From assembly GCA_022592435.1 (NCBI GenBank), contig JABYQS010000142.1, forward strand, positions 36,041 through 100,040: a DNA stretch of 64,000 nucleotides, in the 5' to 3' direction. Positions within the stretch are counted from its first letter, which is position 1. Each line of letters starts with the position of its first letter. Positions 34,819 to 45,591 of this stretch are shown here, one piece after another. Origin of the DNA: Cerioporus squamosus. Its lineage: Eukaryota > Basidiomycota > Agaricomycetes > Polyporales > Polyporaceae. Under the pieces are notes generated by a model, which saw only the letters and a program-made list of their open reading frames with translations, had not been told where the DNA came from and did not search any database. The translations under genes and the position numbers were made by a program.

Positions 34819-36101
34819 ATGTCAGCCAAGACGACCATCTTCCTCACCGGTGCCACTGGTACGATCGAATATCCCACGTATCTCGTTCTGCACTGACAGT
34901 TCTGCACTTCTATCAGGCTACCTCGGCGGTACCGTTCTCGCACGCCTCTTGAACCACCCCGACAGGAAGAACTTCGACATCACGGTCCTCGTCCGCAACG
35001 AGGCCAAGGCGAAGATCCTATCTGAGAAGTTCGGTCTCAAGACCGTCATCGGCACTCACCAGGACCTCGACAAGGTCGAAAGCCAGGCTGAAGCTGCGCA
35101 CATCGTCTTCAACATTGTCGGTATATCTTCACTCTCACGGAGTGTTCTCACTGACGACGTCGGAATACAGTCGGACGCAGACGATGCCAACTTCACCGGC
35201 GCGATCCTGAAGGGCTTGAAGAGCAGGCACACCAAGACCGGGGACGTCCCCATTCTCATTCACACCGTACGCCGTCTTCATCTTTCTTGCCTCTCCTAAC
35301 AGTACTGATGCACGCATTCGAGCTACAGACTGGGTCTGCCATCGTTATGGACGACGCTAGGGGTGCGTACGCTGCCGGCCCAGAGACCATCTTCGACGAC
35401 CTCGACGTCGAGAAGGCCAAGGCCATCCCGCCCACCGCCTTCCACCACAACGTCGACCTCCTCATCCTCGACGCCGACACGCAGGGCTACGTGCGCGGGT
35501 ACCTCGTGAACCCCTCCACCATCTACGGCGCCCCGACGCACGCGCTCGTCGCCGCCGGCATCACGAACACGCACTCGATCCAGATCCCCGTGCTCATCCA
35601 GGCCTCGCTGGCGCGCAAGCAGGCGGGTATGGTCGGCGCGGGCAAGGCGATCTGGCCGAACATCCACGTCGACGACAGTGAGTCGCACCGCTACCGCATA
35701 CACACTTGAAGTGCGCATCGCTCACAATGCGTATCTGCTCTGCAGCGGCCGAGCTGTACATCACGCTCTTCGATGCCATCCGCAAGAACCCCGACGGTCC
35801 CGGGCACGGCTGGAACGGTTACTACAACGGGGAGAACGGCGAGTACACCTGGTACCAGCTCGGCAAGGCCGTCGGCCAGGCCCTTGTCGAGCTCGGCATC
35901 GCCTCCGACCCCGAGCCGACCACGTTCACCCAGGAGGAGCTCCTCAAGTTCTTCCCCAGCCTGGACTTCGCGTACGTCTGGGGCTCGAACTGTCGCATCA
36001 AGGCAAGCCGTGCGCGTGCGCTCGGCTGGAAGCCGAAGTACACCACTGAGGACATGTTGAAGAGCATCAAGCCGGAGATCGAGACCTTCTTGCGGAAGTA
36101 G
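34819..36101 (+). CDS. NAD(P)-binding epimerase/NmrA-like protein
   Basis: Five exons: 34819-34858, 34917-35116, 35171-35266, 35329-35677, 35746-36101, giving 346 residues. Extended-SDR Rossmann fold: FLTGATGYLGG is the nucleotide-binding loop, split by intron 1. NFDITVLVRNEAKA follows, then PILIHTTGSAIV and a C-terminal domain with RARALGWKPKYT, typical of fungal epimerase-like proteins related to dihydroflavonol reductases. Intron 2 uses donor GTCGGT, a less usual site chosen because it alone keeps phase. Substrate unknown. A TATATATA motif about 110 bp upstream may set the transcription start. Confidence 0.8.
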
Positions 36102-36418
36102 AGGTCGGAACCGTCCTAACGGTGTATATATCATAGAGGTGAGTTGATTCACCATGCATATGAGATCAAGCTCTCAAAGACTGACAGATGGTGAGGTAGA
36201 TCTTTTGTCGACATGGTCGTGTTCTGGTTGCGCATGTATACTTGCATATCAATGGATTCGTTTTCTCTTGAACCACGCGCTCGTACATTGTCAACAATCG
36301 ATAGCGACACGGGGAAGGCCCTTCGTGGACGCCCGCGCGAAGCGGCTTTGGCGAATGGGTGAGTCGGACGTCGAGGCGTCACTGGACCAACACGCAATAT
36401 AAGAGCCAACCACGCGTG
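36102..36418. other. Spacer before tRNA-Pro
   Basis: 3' flank of the epimerase-like gene. Nothing else recognised. Confidence 0.4.
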
Positions 36419-36525
36419 GGCCTGGTGGTCTAGTAGTATGATTCCTTCTTAGGGTTGTCCTGGGCTTTGCACCAAAGGATTACACAATATGGAGGAGGTC
36501 CCGGGTTCAATTCCCGGCCAGGCCC
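36419..36525 (+). tRNA. tRNA-Pro(AGG) with intron
   Basis: Acceptor GGCCTGG/CCAGGCC, D-arm GTCT...GATT, anticodon stem CCTTC/GGAGG, loop TTAGGG+T with anticodon AGG at 36451-36453, T arm CCGGG-TTCAATT-CCCGG, discriminator C. A 35-nt intron (36455-36489) follows position 37. Confidence 0.92.
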
Positions 36526-36794
36526 TTTCCGGTACACAGCGTACTGCTTTTTGCCACCGAACAATGCCCACTGACAGTGACTGTAATTTTAAAGTCATCT
36601 GCGTATCTCGCCGACTCTGTTCTGACCACACGTCGTGCGGCTTCATCCAAGTTACTTAATAACACCCAGATGCTCTAGAGTCACAATTGCAATCATGCTG
36701 ACTATGGTACATCGTGTGGAGAATTACAGCGCTCTATTCGTACATGTCAATCCGATGGGCTCACTTCGTGCTGGTGGTCCAACGAAATACTTGT

Positions 36795-38052
36795 TCATGC
36801 GCGGCCCTCGGGCTTGCGGCCGCCCTTGTTGGCACCTTCAGGGCCTTCTCCGGGCGAGCTGACAGCCTCGTCGGTGCTATGCGAGGCACTAGTTCCGGGG
36901 TAATTGCCGTAGTGCAGCTTCTCGTCCTTCTCAGGACCGGAAGAGGGCTTGGTGTCGTAGGTATCGCGTGTAGAAGCCTGCAAGATGATACGAACAGTGG
37001 TGAGACGCGTCGTAAGCGAAGATCTCATCATGCGTACCGTCTCATACTCCTTGGTTTGCGCACCAGCACGAGACCACTGCCCGGTCAAGGGCTCGCTGGG
37101 ACGTTGGACATCCGAGCCTGTGGCGGAGCTGTCGACTTGGTGAGTCTTCTGCGAGGAGGGAGCAGAGTCGTCGACATCCTTGAAGTAAGACTCGGCTGTA
37201 TGCTTGCTCTCGAGGCGGCGCGCAGTCGTCGAGAAGGATCGCTGCTGCTGAGAGTTCGCAGACTTCTTGCTCATCTGAAGTGACATGAGCATCCCCTTTA
37301 TGCGCATATATGCACGCATAGTCACGTACCTGATGTGACGGCAGCTTCGGATCCTCAGCTGCGTTGCCCTTGCCCTTGTCGGGCGAGTCTGGGGAGGACT
37401 TGTGCTTCAGGTGCGGGTTCTGCTCTGAGTGCGTCGCCTCCTTCGGCTGCCTGCTAGCATCGGGGGCCTGCCCGCGCGTCGGCTCGGAGAACCGAACCGC
37501 AGAGGTGTGGTACGGACGGCGGCCCTCCTCGGGCTTCTTCTCGAAAGGAAGCGCACCCGTACCGGTCACTCCAACCCCACCTCCCCTGTTCTGCTTCACC
37601 TCCTCGCTGCTCGTACCCATCCCGAGCTTGCTCTTGATGCTCGCGAAGAGCCCGGGCGGGGTGGCCTCCTCCTGTCCGCCCATCCCTTCACCAGAGGAGG
37701 GACGGCCCGCCTCGTCCTTGCTGCCTGAAGGGCTTGCAGAGCCGACTTGCTCAGCGAAGCCAACTCCCTCCTGGTTGCCCGAGAAGCCGGAACGGTCGGT
37801 CTTCATGTCGCGCTCGGGCGACGCAGCATCGTAGGCGGTGGAAGGATGGCTCTGACCCTGCGCGATGCCCTGGCCTCGCCTGGCGGTTTGGTCGTGCGGG
37901 TCACCGGGATGCTTGTTACCAGGCTTGCTGACGGTTCCCTGCGAGAGGCGAGGGTCCCTGCCAGGAGCTTGAGCGGCGACGACAGAGGACGCGTGGAGGA
38001 GACGCGAGGATGCGGGAAGAGCGCGAGTTACACGGAGAGTGTTTGCGAGCAT
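36795..38052 (-). CDS. Disordered protein with mitochondrial presequence
   Basis: Three exons: 38052-37330, 37274-37038, 36977-36795, giving 380 residues. The N-terminus (MLANTLRVTRALPASSRLLHASSVV) is a good mitochondrial targeting sequence. Two further stretches resemble presequence cleavage contexts (RRPYHTSAVRF and RSFSTTARRL), an odd repetition. The rest is rich in Gly, Ser, Pro, Lys and Glu with no predicted fold, except for a short helix FASIKSKLGMG. No enzyme motif is visible. I recall similar unannotated proteins in other basidiomycetes but cannot name the family. Splice phases are exact and donors are strong. Confidence 0.65.
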
Positions 38053-39315
38053 GGTGAGAGATGGCGGGGCTGGAAGACGACGCGGAGGGTTATAAAGCGT
38101 CGGGAGGTCCACCTGCCTTCCCTTGGGGACGGACGTCACTGGGAGAGACCCGTGACGTCATGGCCGTATCTGCGCTCTGTCTCCAAAGCCGCGTTATGCG
38201 AGTCCACACACGAGCATCTCAACTTATTTCAAAAAGACAGAAGATGCGCGTCAGCATCAGAGTTTGCTCACCGCCAGATCAGAGTTGGGTCAGAGTCAGA
38301 CGCGTCGCAGCGCCAGGCGGGAATTGCCTTTCCGAGACATCGTCTGCTTCCGGAAGTTGAGACGCCCATTCTGCCACCTCTCTCTTGACCGTCATCACAT
38401 CCGCTGCCTCCGCCATCGCTTCCGCCCTTTTGGCGTCCAAGAAGATGGACTGGTATGCACTACTTTTGCAGAGATTAAAATAGCGGCGCTTGCGTAAAGA
38501 CTCAGGTGATGCAATTGCTGAAAGCCTGGCCAGTATCAGCAGCTCCCGACTTGTCTTACAGTTCGTCGACGCTGCCCGTGGACTACACGCACCTAGAAAG
38601 CGTATGTGTGAGTCAAGTTTGTGCTAGTTCCAGGTGAGACCGCGCAGCCAACAACATGAATTTATAGACGTAACGGGGCGTCTCCTTTGACACCTCGGAG
38701 CAGCTAACCCAACACCGGTGTTTCCGGAGGGAACAGCCCTCGCCTCTGCGGAACCTTGCACATCTAGCGAGCTCCTGCTGGCATGGTCTCGATGCTCGTA
38801 TAGTCCGCTGTTGCCGTCGTCCCTGCTGATCGTTTAGCTGCAACGAGACCTTTAGGCGCACTCTCAGGATGCTGCCGAGCGCGATGATTGGGAAATGGTT
38901 CCGCCTCGCTGGATAGGGGCGGTGGCCTGCCGTAATGAAACCGCCCCGTTCCCTTCGCACTCAAGTTGAGCCCGGTCATAAGTAGATCCACCGTTCGACA
39001 GCCAGGCGGATTATATCCCTTGACCTCCTCCTCTACCCGTGGCATACCTCGCTCATCACAATCCGGACGCCATGAGTCCACTATGGCAGATGTGGGTTTA
39101 CTACCAGTTCATGCGGGAATCTCATGCTAACTGCACCACGCAGAATCAACGTCGACCGGCGCGAGGCAAACACCAATATATGGGGACAGCTCGGGGCGTG
39201 GTTCTTCTACCCGCATGACCAGCTCGTCAACTATCTATCCATCCCTTGTCTTCCACAGTACGTCCCTCAGTGCATCCTGCACCAGCCTCCGCTGACCCTT
39301 GGTCCATGCTCGCAG
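38053..39315. other. Intergenic region
   Basis: 5' flank of the mitochondrial-type protein gene and possible degraded first exon of the following pseudogene (around 39072-39250). No intact gene. Confidence 0.35.
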
Positions 39316-40207
39316 AGAAATAGACGTGTGGTTGGCAGAAGGCAAATTCAATCTCACCACCAGGGCCCATCTCCAAGCTTCCCCCAGAGCTCATCTACGT
39401 CATCTACGACTCGCTGCACGACTTTCGAGACATCATCTACTTCTCGATCACCTGCAAGCTTTTCCTCTCGATTGGAAACCCCACATCCTCCGCGCGACCA
39501 AGGCGTACTACGCCCCCTGGGCGGGCGGTCGCCTCATTGCGCTCGGCGACGACACGCCGTCCCTCGACGACCTACCCTCCGGACTTCTTACCGACGCAGA
39601 GCGCAAGGAGATCGAGATGACAGAACCCGCGCTCACGGACGGGCCAGACGAGCACGAGAAGAACCTGAGCTCCTTCGCGCGCGAGTCATTCGAGCGCGTC
39701 TTCCACATCGCGTGGCGCATGGTCCGCACGAACTTCGCGGTCCACCACCGCCACAGGATCTGCGACTGGCACATCCCGGACGAGCACGACCAGCACCCCG
39801 CCAGCCTGCGACGCTCGGATGTTCCGGACGCTGTACGGCGACGGACGGCGCGCGACGTACCCCGAGGGCACGCGTGTCTTGTGCAACCTCTCGAAGGGGA
39901 GTATGTCCGACAGGACGGCCTTACCTCTCCGAACTACGTGAACCTCGGGCACGCGCTCCTATCGCGGATATGCTGGTCTACCTCGACGGACGTCGGGATG
40001 GCCTGCGACGACGGATACAGGGCTCAGCTCACCAAGGGCCCTTGGGCGGGAGACAGGTTCTGCATCAGCACACTGGAGCTACTTCCAGAGCTGGAGAGGG
40101 GCAGGCTATGGACGGACGTGACATCCGAGGTGCATGCATTGCTGTCCCACGTTTGGAACAACAACGAACAGCTGTGGAGTGGGCACTGTGCGACATGGAC
40201 CCGCTAA
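39316..40207 (+). pseudogene. F-box-like family copy C, multiple frameshifts
   Basis: Colinear with copies A and D but spread over two reading frames: EIDVWLAEGKFN, then SKLPPELIYVIYDSL and ITCKLFLSIG in another frame, back to ILRATKAYYAPWAGGRL, then LYGDGRRATYPEGTRVLCNLSKG in the other frame, then EYVRQDGL, HALLSRICWS, WAGDRFCISTLELLP. At least three single-base shifts are needed, two of them in C or G runs near 39480 and 39899. Although the frames are open (302 codons in one), no single frame gives the family sequence. Confidence 0.65.
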
Positions 40208-40567
40208 AGACTGATACTGATATACTAATTGTCTCACTCGTACACTCATACACTACTGACTTGCTGATATCCGGAGCCGTTCCCCGTCCTGTGCAGTGAC
40301 TCCATGGCCAGACTGAGCGCGGGTGCACCCTATTTTCGCACCCTATTTTGCGGCATTCCGTAGGATGGCCTGCGACAGGCTTCAGGGCCGGGGTAAGTGT
40401 TTCGCCCAGGGATATGCCTCCGGGTGCGCCGGGTATGGCGAGATGTCGCTGAAGTTGACCGAAGTCGGCGTTCCGAAGAAGACTTTCTTCACGAATGGTT
40501 GAATGGCGGGACTGCAGAGTCGCGTGATGAGAGCGCAAGTCATGCTAAAGAGTAAACGGACCACGCA
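40208..40567. other. Convergent spacer
   Basis: 3' flanks only. A repeat-like CACCCTATTTTCG / CACCCTATTTTGCG pair lies near 40325. Confidence 0.35.
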
Positions 40568-41905
40568 CTAAGCGGATTCGCCGCAATGCAGATCGTCCGG
40601 AGGATGGCGGACGTGGACGCCGATGTTCTCGCCCACCCCGAGCCAGTCGAAGATGACCTTCGCAGCTTCGAAGACCACACCGAGGGAGCCTTCTGGGTTG
40701 GTCTGTGGATGTGGGGTGAAATCAAGAGCGCGAATGCATGCGGGAAAAGGCATACTCACCCACCAGTCCTCCTGCCCCTCGTCCCACAGTATGGCACGCT
40801 GAGGGCCGAAGTCCGTCAGAAGTATTGGAGCCAAGCGAGAAAATAGACCCACCGGAGCGACGAGCCCGACGAGCTCATGCGCATCGAACGGAACACGCGT
40901 CGAGTTGCCCGTAACATTGTCGAACTTCCACAGTTCCGTGTCGCTCCAGTACCCGTAATTCGTCGTGATGTTCTCGATCTTCTCCGCCGCGCCCTGGCTC
41001 TCGTAGTAGTACCGCCACGGGCCGATGCCCTCCGCTCCGCTCGACAGCGGGAGCGCGAGGGTTATCTGCAGACGGAGCTCAGTGCGCTCCCTCCCGTAAA
41101 GTGCTGTCACTGATGACGCTCACCCTTGGGTCGAAGATGGCTGCAGCAAGTGCGGTCTTCCCGTACCGCGAGCAGCCGACCACCCCAACGCGCGAGGTGT
41201 CGATCTCCGGTACGACCTGTTCGATCGCGTCCAATATGCGGTGCTCCGCCCAGGCCCAGGCCGTCATGACACCTGCATGCGACAGCGTCAGTACCGTGGA
41301 CGTGAAGACCGCCAGGTGGCCCGGGAGTACCTACCAATGTCGCGGTCCCCGTAGAGATCCCAGAACGCCCCGATACGCGTGTAGGAGTCGTTCGCGACCG
41401 TGTTGACATCGAACTGAGCGACCGCCACGCCAGAGTCCAAGAACGAAGTCACGTTGGCGGGCACGAGGTCCTGCGGGCCAGTGGTGATGACCACCGGGAC
41501 GCGTCCTCCCCTGCCGTCTGTGGCGGCCTCCGAGTCAGCGGGCGGGAAGACGACCGTGGCGTCGAAAGAGGCGGATTTTTCGTCCACGGAGACGGTGATG
41601 GTCAGGTTGTTGCCGGTGCGACGGGCGTGGACTCGTTCGCGCGAGTGGTCGGGGTAGAAGCCGTAGAGGTACTGCTGGACGAGGACCATGAGCTCTTCGC
41701 GGCGGCATTCCCAGTCTGCGCGGGACTCGACGCGGCGGTTCGAGAGACGGAAGGTGAAGGGATCCGGGAGGGTGTCGATGATGGGTAGCTCAGATGGCTG
41801 AGGGAGGTCGGCCAATGACGGAGCGCAGCCTGAGGACTTGGATGTGGCTGCGTTGACCAGCCATAGGTTGACTAGACTCAGCAGGATTGTTGCGAAGCGT
41901 AACAT
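40568..41905 (-). CDS. Glucuronoyl esterase, carbohydrate esterase family 15
   Basis: Four exons: 41905-41335, 41272-41124, 41065-40760, 40702-40568, giving 386 residues. CE15 enzymes cut ester bonds between 4-O-methyl-glucuronic acid of xylan and lignin alcohols, outside the cell. The signal peptide is MLRFATILLSLVNLWLVNA. The mature start GCAPSLADLPQPSELPIIDT and the LPDPFTF segment are typical of fungal CE15. The nucleophile motif is GCSRYGK, and SSGAEGIGPWRYYYES follows the third exon boundary. The catalytic His candidate is in HVRHPPDDLHC near the C-terminus. No CBM1 module is attached. An intron with donor GTGAGC removes a segment that would otherwise end in a stop. Confidence 0.88.
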
Positions 41906-42637
41906 TGTTATCGAAGTCTCGAGGAACAGTCGCGTCACTACCTCTAGACTCTAGTCTATATACTGCAGCGACGGTCCGGCGGACATGGCGATCCAGCTAA
42001 ATCCAGTTGAGCGTGCAAGGTCATATGCTCGTCAGGCTGCAAACAGAGAACATGTCAACGAGCTCATGACACGGGCTTCCTCAGAGCTCCTTCATAAGGA
42101 GCCTCACCTGGCTTGTGCAAGCGCGTTCTGAGAATTCCGCGGCGTGAGACGGTCCGTTCGATGCCTGCGCTCCGAAGGTGAAGAGATGTTCACGTAAACC
42201 GCCAGCCCGTTAGCCCTCCGTATTGAAAGTTCGAAGGTGCGGAGGCCAGAAAGCGGTGGTAGAAGGAGAGCTTAGAGTTCGGAGGAGCATATCGGGACCG
42301 GACCCACACGGAGGAGACGGTGGAGGCCACTTCGGCAAGTCCCGTCGGTCCTACCATCGAACCGCCAAGGACTCTGGATAAAGTACTACTAGTACCGGCA
42401 GTCGACTGGATAGACATCCACTCGGCCATCTTGGATGCTCTTCAGTGAGTGCCACTTCGGTGGGTCAAGGGGTCGTGCGGATATCCGGGCCATAGTGCAT
42501 TACGGAGGAAGGAGGCACGATGTGCTATTGGCGCGGACATCAAGTGGGTTGGAAATTCACGACATACCATATGAATAAGTACCAGCACACTGTGAGTCGG
42601 ACATACATACTCACTGTACAGGATTCTCCCGCTGACC
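41906..42637. other. Divergent spacer, CE15 / F-box gene 1
   Basis: Contains a TATATA-like sequence near 41957 (CTAGTCTATATACTGC) suited to the CE15 promoter. No gene recognised. Confidence 0.4.
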
Positions 42638-43676
42638 ATGGACTCGCTTCCTCTGGAGATACTCCACCACATCTTCCTCCTCGCCTGCTCCGACGGAGGG
42701 CGCACCGGCTTCTCCCTTTCGCTCGTCTCCCAATCCTATCGCGACGCCGTACGGCCGGTGCGCTACAACTCCGTCGCGATCGTTGGCTACAGGCGCATCG
42801 ACGCGTTTCTCAGGTGTTACAAAAATGACCGGGCCGCCCTGCAAACCCAGGAGCAGGAATCCGCGCCCATCGTCCGCCATCTGCTCCTTACCACGGATGC
42901 CACCGACATGGAGCGCGTCACACGTCCCGGCAGAACCGATATTCTAAAGACTCACCTCCTCGATCTCCTGCAGCATATTGGCCCCTCCCTCATCACCATG
43001 TCCTACACCTGTCACGAGCAATTCGAAGTCTTGCTCGCCGACTGCGCCTTCCCGCAATTGCGGGAACTCACCTTCCTCCGTAACTTCCCCAGGCACTGTC
43101 AATCAGCGCTACCACTGGCATGGCAATGCCGACATATCCTCACCTGCCGCGGGCTCTGCCCTCCTTGCGCAAGCTGCATGTGATCTTGATCACTACCCTC
43201 GACCACCCAGTTCCCGTCATCCTCGCTCGATGGGCGCATGCGGCACCTAACGTCACGCACCTACGAGTATCCAACGTGCGCGGTGGCATGGGAGGAATGG
43301 AGTGGCTGAAGGATATGATAGGTACACATGTCCGCTGTCGACCATCGAACGCTATTCCGCTGACGCTTCCTTGCTGCGATCAGAGAAGAAACGCCACGAG
43401 AGACCGTATCCTAGCCTTGCGCATATCGTCATTCAGCCCTACACGCGCCCAATCCAGGCGACATATAGCGGCGGAATGACGCTGGCGATTCACGGACGGT
43501 TCATCGAGCAACTGGAAGCATTCCAGCAGCACGCGCCGACAGACCTCAACCTCGTACGGCTGGAGCCGGTGAGATGGTCGCAGATGCTACTGAGGGAGTG
43601 GCGGGATGGCATGGAGGGAGGAGATGGTGCCTGGCCAGAAGGAAGGCTTCGCATGCAATACCACTGGGGCGGATGA
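42638..43676 (+). pseudogene. F-box protein, tandem copy 1, one frameshift
   Basis: Exon 1 runs 42638 to about 43321, exon 2 43384-43676 (intron with GTACAC donor). The N-terminus MDSLPLEILHHIFLLACSDGG is an F-box, followed by RSxSLVSQSYRDAVRPVRY. The frame changes by one base between about 43085 and 43127, where LRNFPR must join YPHLPRALPSLRKLHV; no intron fits. Downstream the sequence again matches copy 2 (LARWAHAAPNVTHLRVS; RPYPSLAHIVIQPY). It may be a young pseudogene or carry a sequence error. Confidence 0.6.
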
Positions 43677-43941
43677 GGAGCAGGTCTTCGTCAGGATGAA
43701 AACACCGCCCGCGAGCTCTTCGCGGCGGCGTGTCCAACGTACGGCGCTGTAGCAGTGCAGGAAGTTCGCAGCATATGCCGCAACTTGTCAACCGAGTCGC
43801 GACGTGGGAGTATGTCATCGCCTCCGTCAGAACTTGGTCTTTTCGCACGACGCGCCAAGTCGCAGGAGGTCAGGCAGAGAGCGCTGCAAGCAAACATAAC
43901 TTCCTGCCATCTTGTTGCATTCGAGTAGACCCCTCTCCGAC

Positions 43942-44932
43942 ATGGAGCGCCTGCCCGTCGAGACCCTTCACCAGATCTTCCGCCTCGCATGCTGCGATGG
44001 AGGCCTCACAGGCCGCTCCCTATCCCTCGTCTCCAAGGCGTTCCAAGACATCGCGCGTCCTGTTCGCTACCACTCGATCGCCCTCGTTGGCCTCCAGCAG
44101 ATCGAGTGTTTCATTCGATGCTACGAGGACGACCGGGCGGCGGGCGAAAGACAAGGATCCCGATACACTCCAACGGTCCGGCATCTATTCCTTCGCCCGG
44201 ATGCCACCGACGCTAACGGAGTCGACAACGCCACGTTCGGACTCGGAGCGACCGCACAGCAGACCCTCTGCGATGTCCTCCGACTCGTCGGACCAACGGT
44301 CGTAACGCTGCTGTACACCGGCCAGGTGCGCTGGGAGGATATCCTCGCAAACAGCCGGTGCGAGTTCCCGAAGCTGGAGGAACTCACCTTCAGCCGACGG
44401 GACAGCTCCGAGCCATACCCCCCGTCGGGCAAGCCACCGTATCCGCAGCTGCCCTGTGGCTTCCCTGCCCTCCGCAAGCTGCATGTGGTGTTTGTTCATA
44501 ATCGCCACTCCGTCGAAGAGGTCCTTGGCAGATGGGCTGAGGTGGCACCGAACGTCTCGCACGTTCGCCTGTCCGGCACGCACAGCGGGGACATGCCTAC
44601 ACGATGGGTGATAAAGATGAGCTGTAAGACTGGTCTCCTGATCATGATGCTCTCGCTAACGCCATGCACCTACTTCAGGGAATCCGCACGGGAAGCGACC
44701 ATATCCTAGCGTTCGGCAGGTGGTTATACAGCCGCGCGAACCTCCGCCCCGGACGCGGTGCGGGTATGCTCGAGGACAACACGATGCGATGCTTCTGATG
44801 CTCAGGAAGAAACTGAGCAGGGTTCCCAAGGACATCAGCTGTGTGTTGATGGAAGGAGATATCTGGGGACGCACGTTCTGGGAGGACTGGATGAACAGTG
44901 TCAACGAGGAACGGTCCCGGAGCCAGGTGTAG
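43942..44932 (+). CDS. F-box protein, tandem copy 2
   Basis: Two exons, 43942-44623 and 44679-44932, giving 311 residues. It begins MERLPVETLHQIFRLACCDGG, an F-box that would bind Skp1 in an SCF ubiquitin ligase, followed by leucine-rich-type segments (FPKLEELTFS, FPALRKLHVVF, NVSHVRLSG). The donor GTAAGA lies in AGCT|GTAAGA, and exon 2 resumes with WNPHGKRPYPSVRQVVIQP, matching copy 1. The target substrate is unknown. A 281-codon open frame on the opposite strand overlaps the 3' end but is judged spurious. Confidence 0.7.
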
Positions 44933-45591
44933 ACGGGACCATGTAGCATAGGACGGTGCACGCTGTACAGGGATATGCTACTGGGACCAGAGAGTGGGAT
45001 GAACACGCACATGGACACTTTCGAAGTGACGAGAGGAGTTTCACGCCGACAAAATACCAACCCGACTTGTTCGCCCGTATGACTGCAACTCAGCAAGCAT
45101 CCGTCATCACGTTGCTGAATACTGTATCCATCACGTCCTTTCTTGCAACCATCCATCTCCGCCAGCGTAGAAGTGCCCATATTCAGAGCTATCCACAAGC
45201 CTATTCCCGGGGACGTTCTTGTCGGCGAAGGCTCGGATGACACGAGAGCGGAACTGAACTTGTGAGACCAAAGCAAATGATATGACTGGCTGCCTTGTCG
45301 TCGGATGATGTTCGCCTCGCAGACGGAACTACGGTAACTGAGATGAGATGTCGAAGTAGCAGGACAGGAAGGGAAGCCGGGATGGCCGTAGTGTGGCGAG
45401 CCCGTGTGATTAGATAAGATCGACTTTTTCCCGGAGATTGGATCTGTATATAAAGATGATCGAGCAAGCAGGGAGGTCTTTCTACACCCTCCTCGACCCA
45501 CTCGGTAAGTTCATACTGTTCTGTTTACTTTGGACGACGAGATTAAACAGCAGTGTATATGTGAGTGTAGAACCAAACTACTCGCATCACC
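44933..45591. other. Intergenic region upstream of DAHP synthase
   Basis: Holds a TATATAAAG motif near 45448 followed by pyrimidine-rich DNA, a plausible promoter for the DAHP synthase gene. A 5' UTR intron (GTAAGT at 45505) is possible. Confidence 0.45.

Noticed and set aside
39124..40299. 391-codon plus-strand frame over F-box-like copy C
   Set aside because: It does not contain the family sequence, which is split over the two other frames; it is open by chance.
44656..45501. 281-codon minus-strand open frame
   Set aside because: It is antisense to the 3' exon of the intact F-box gene, shows no domain, and has no good start context or splice structure.
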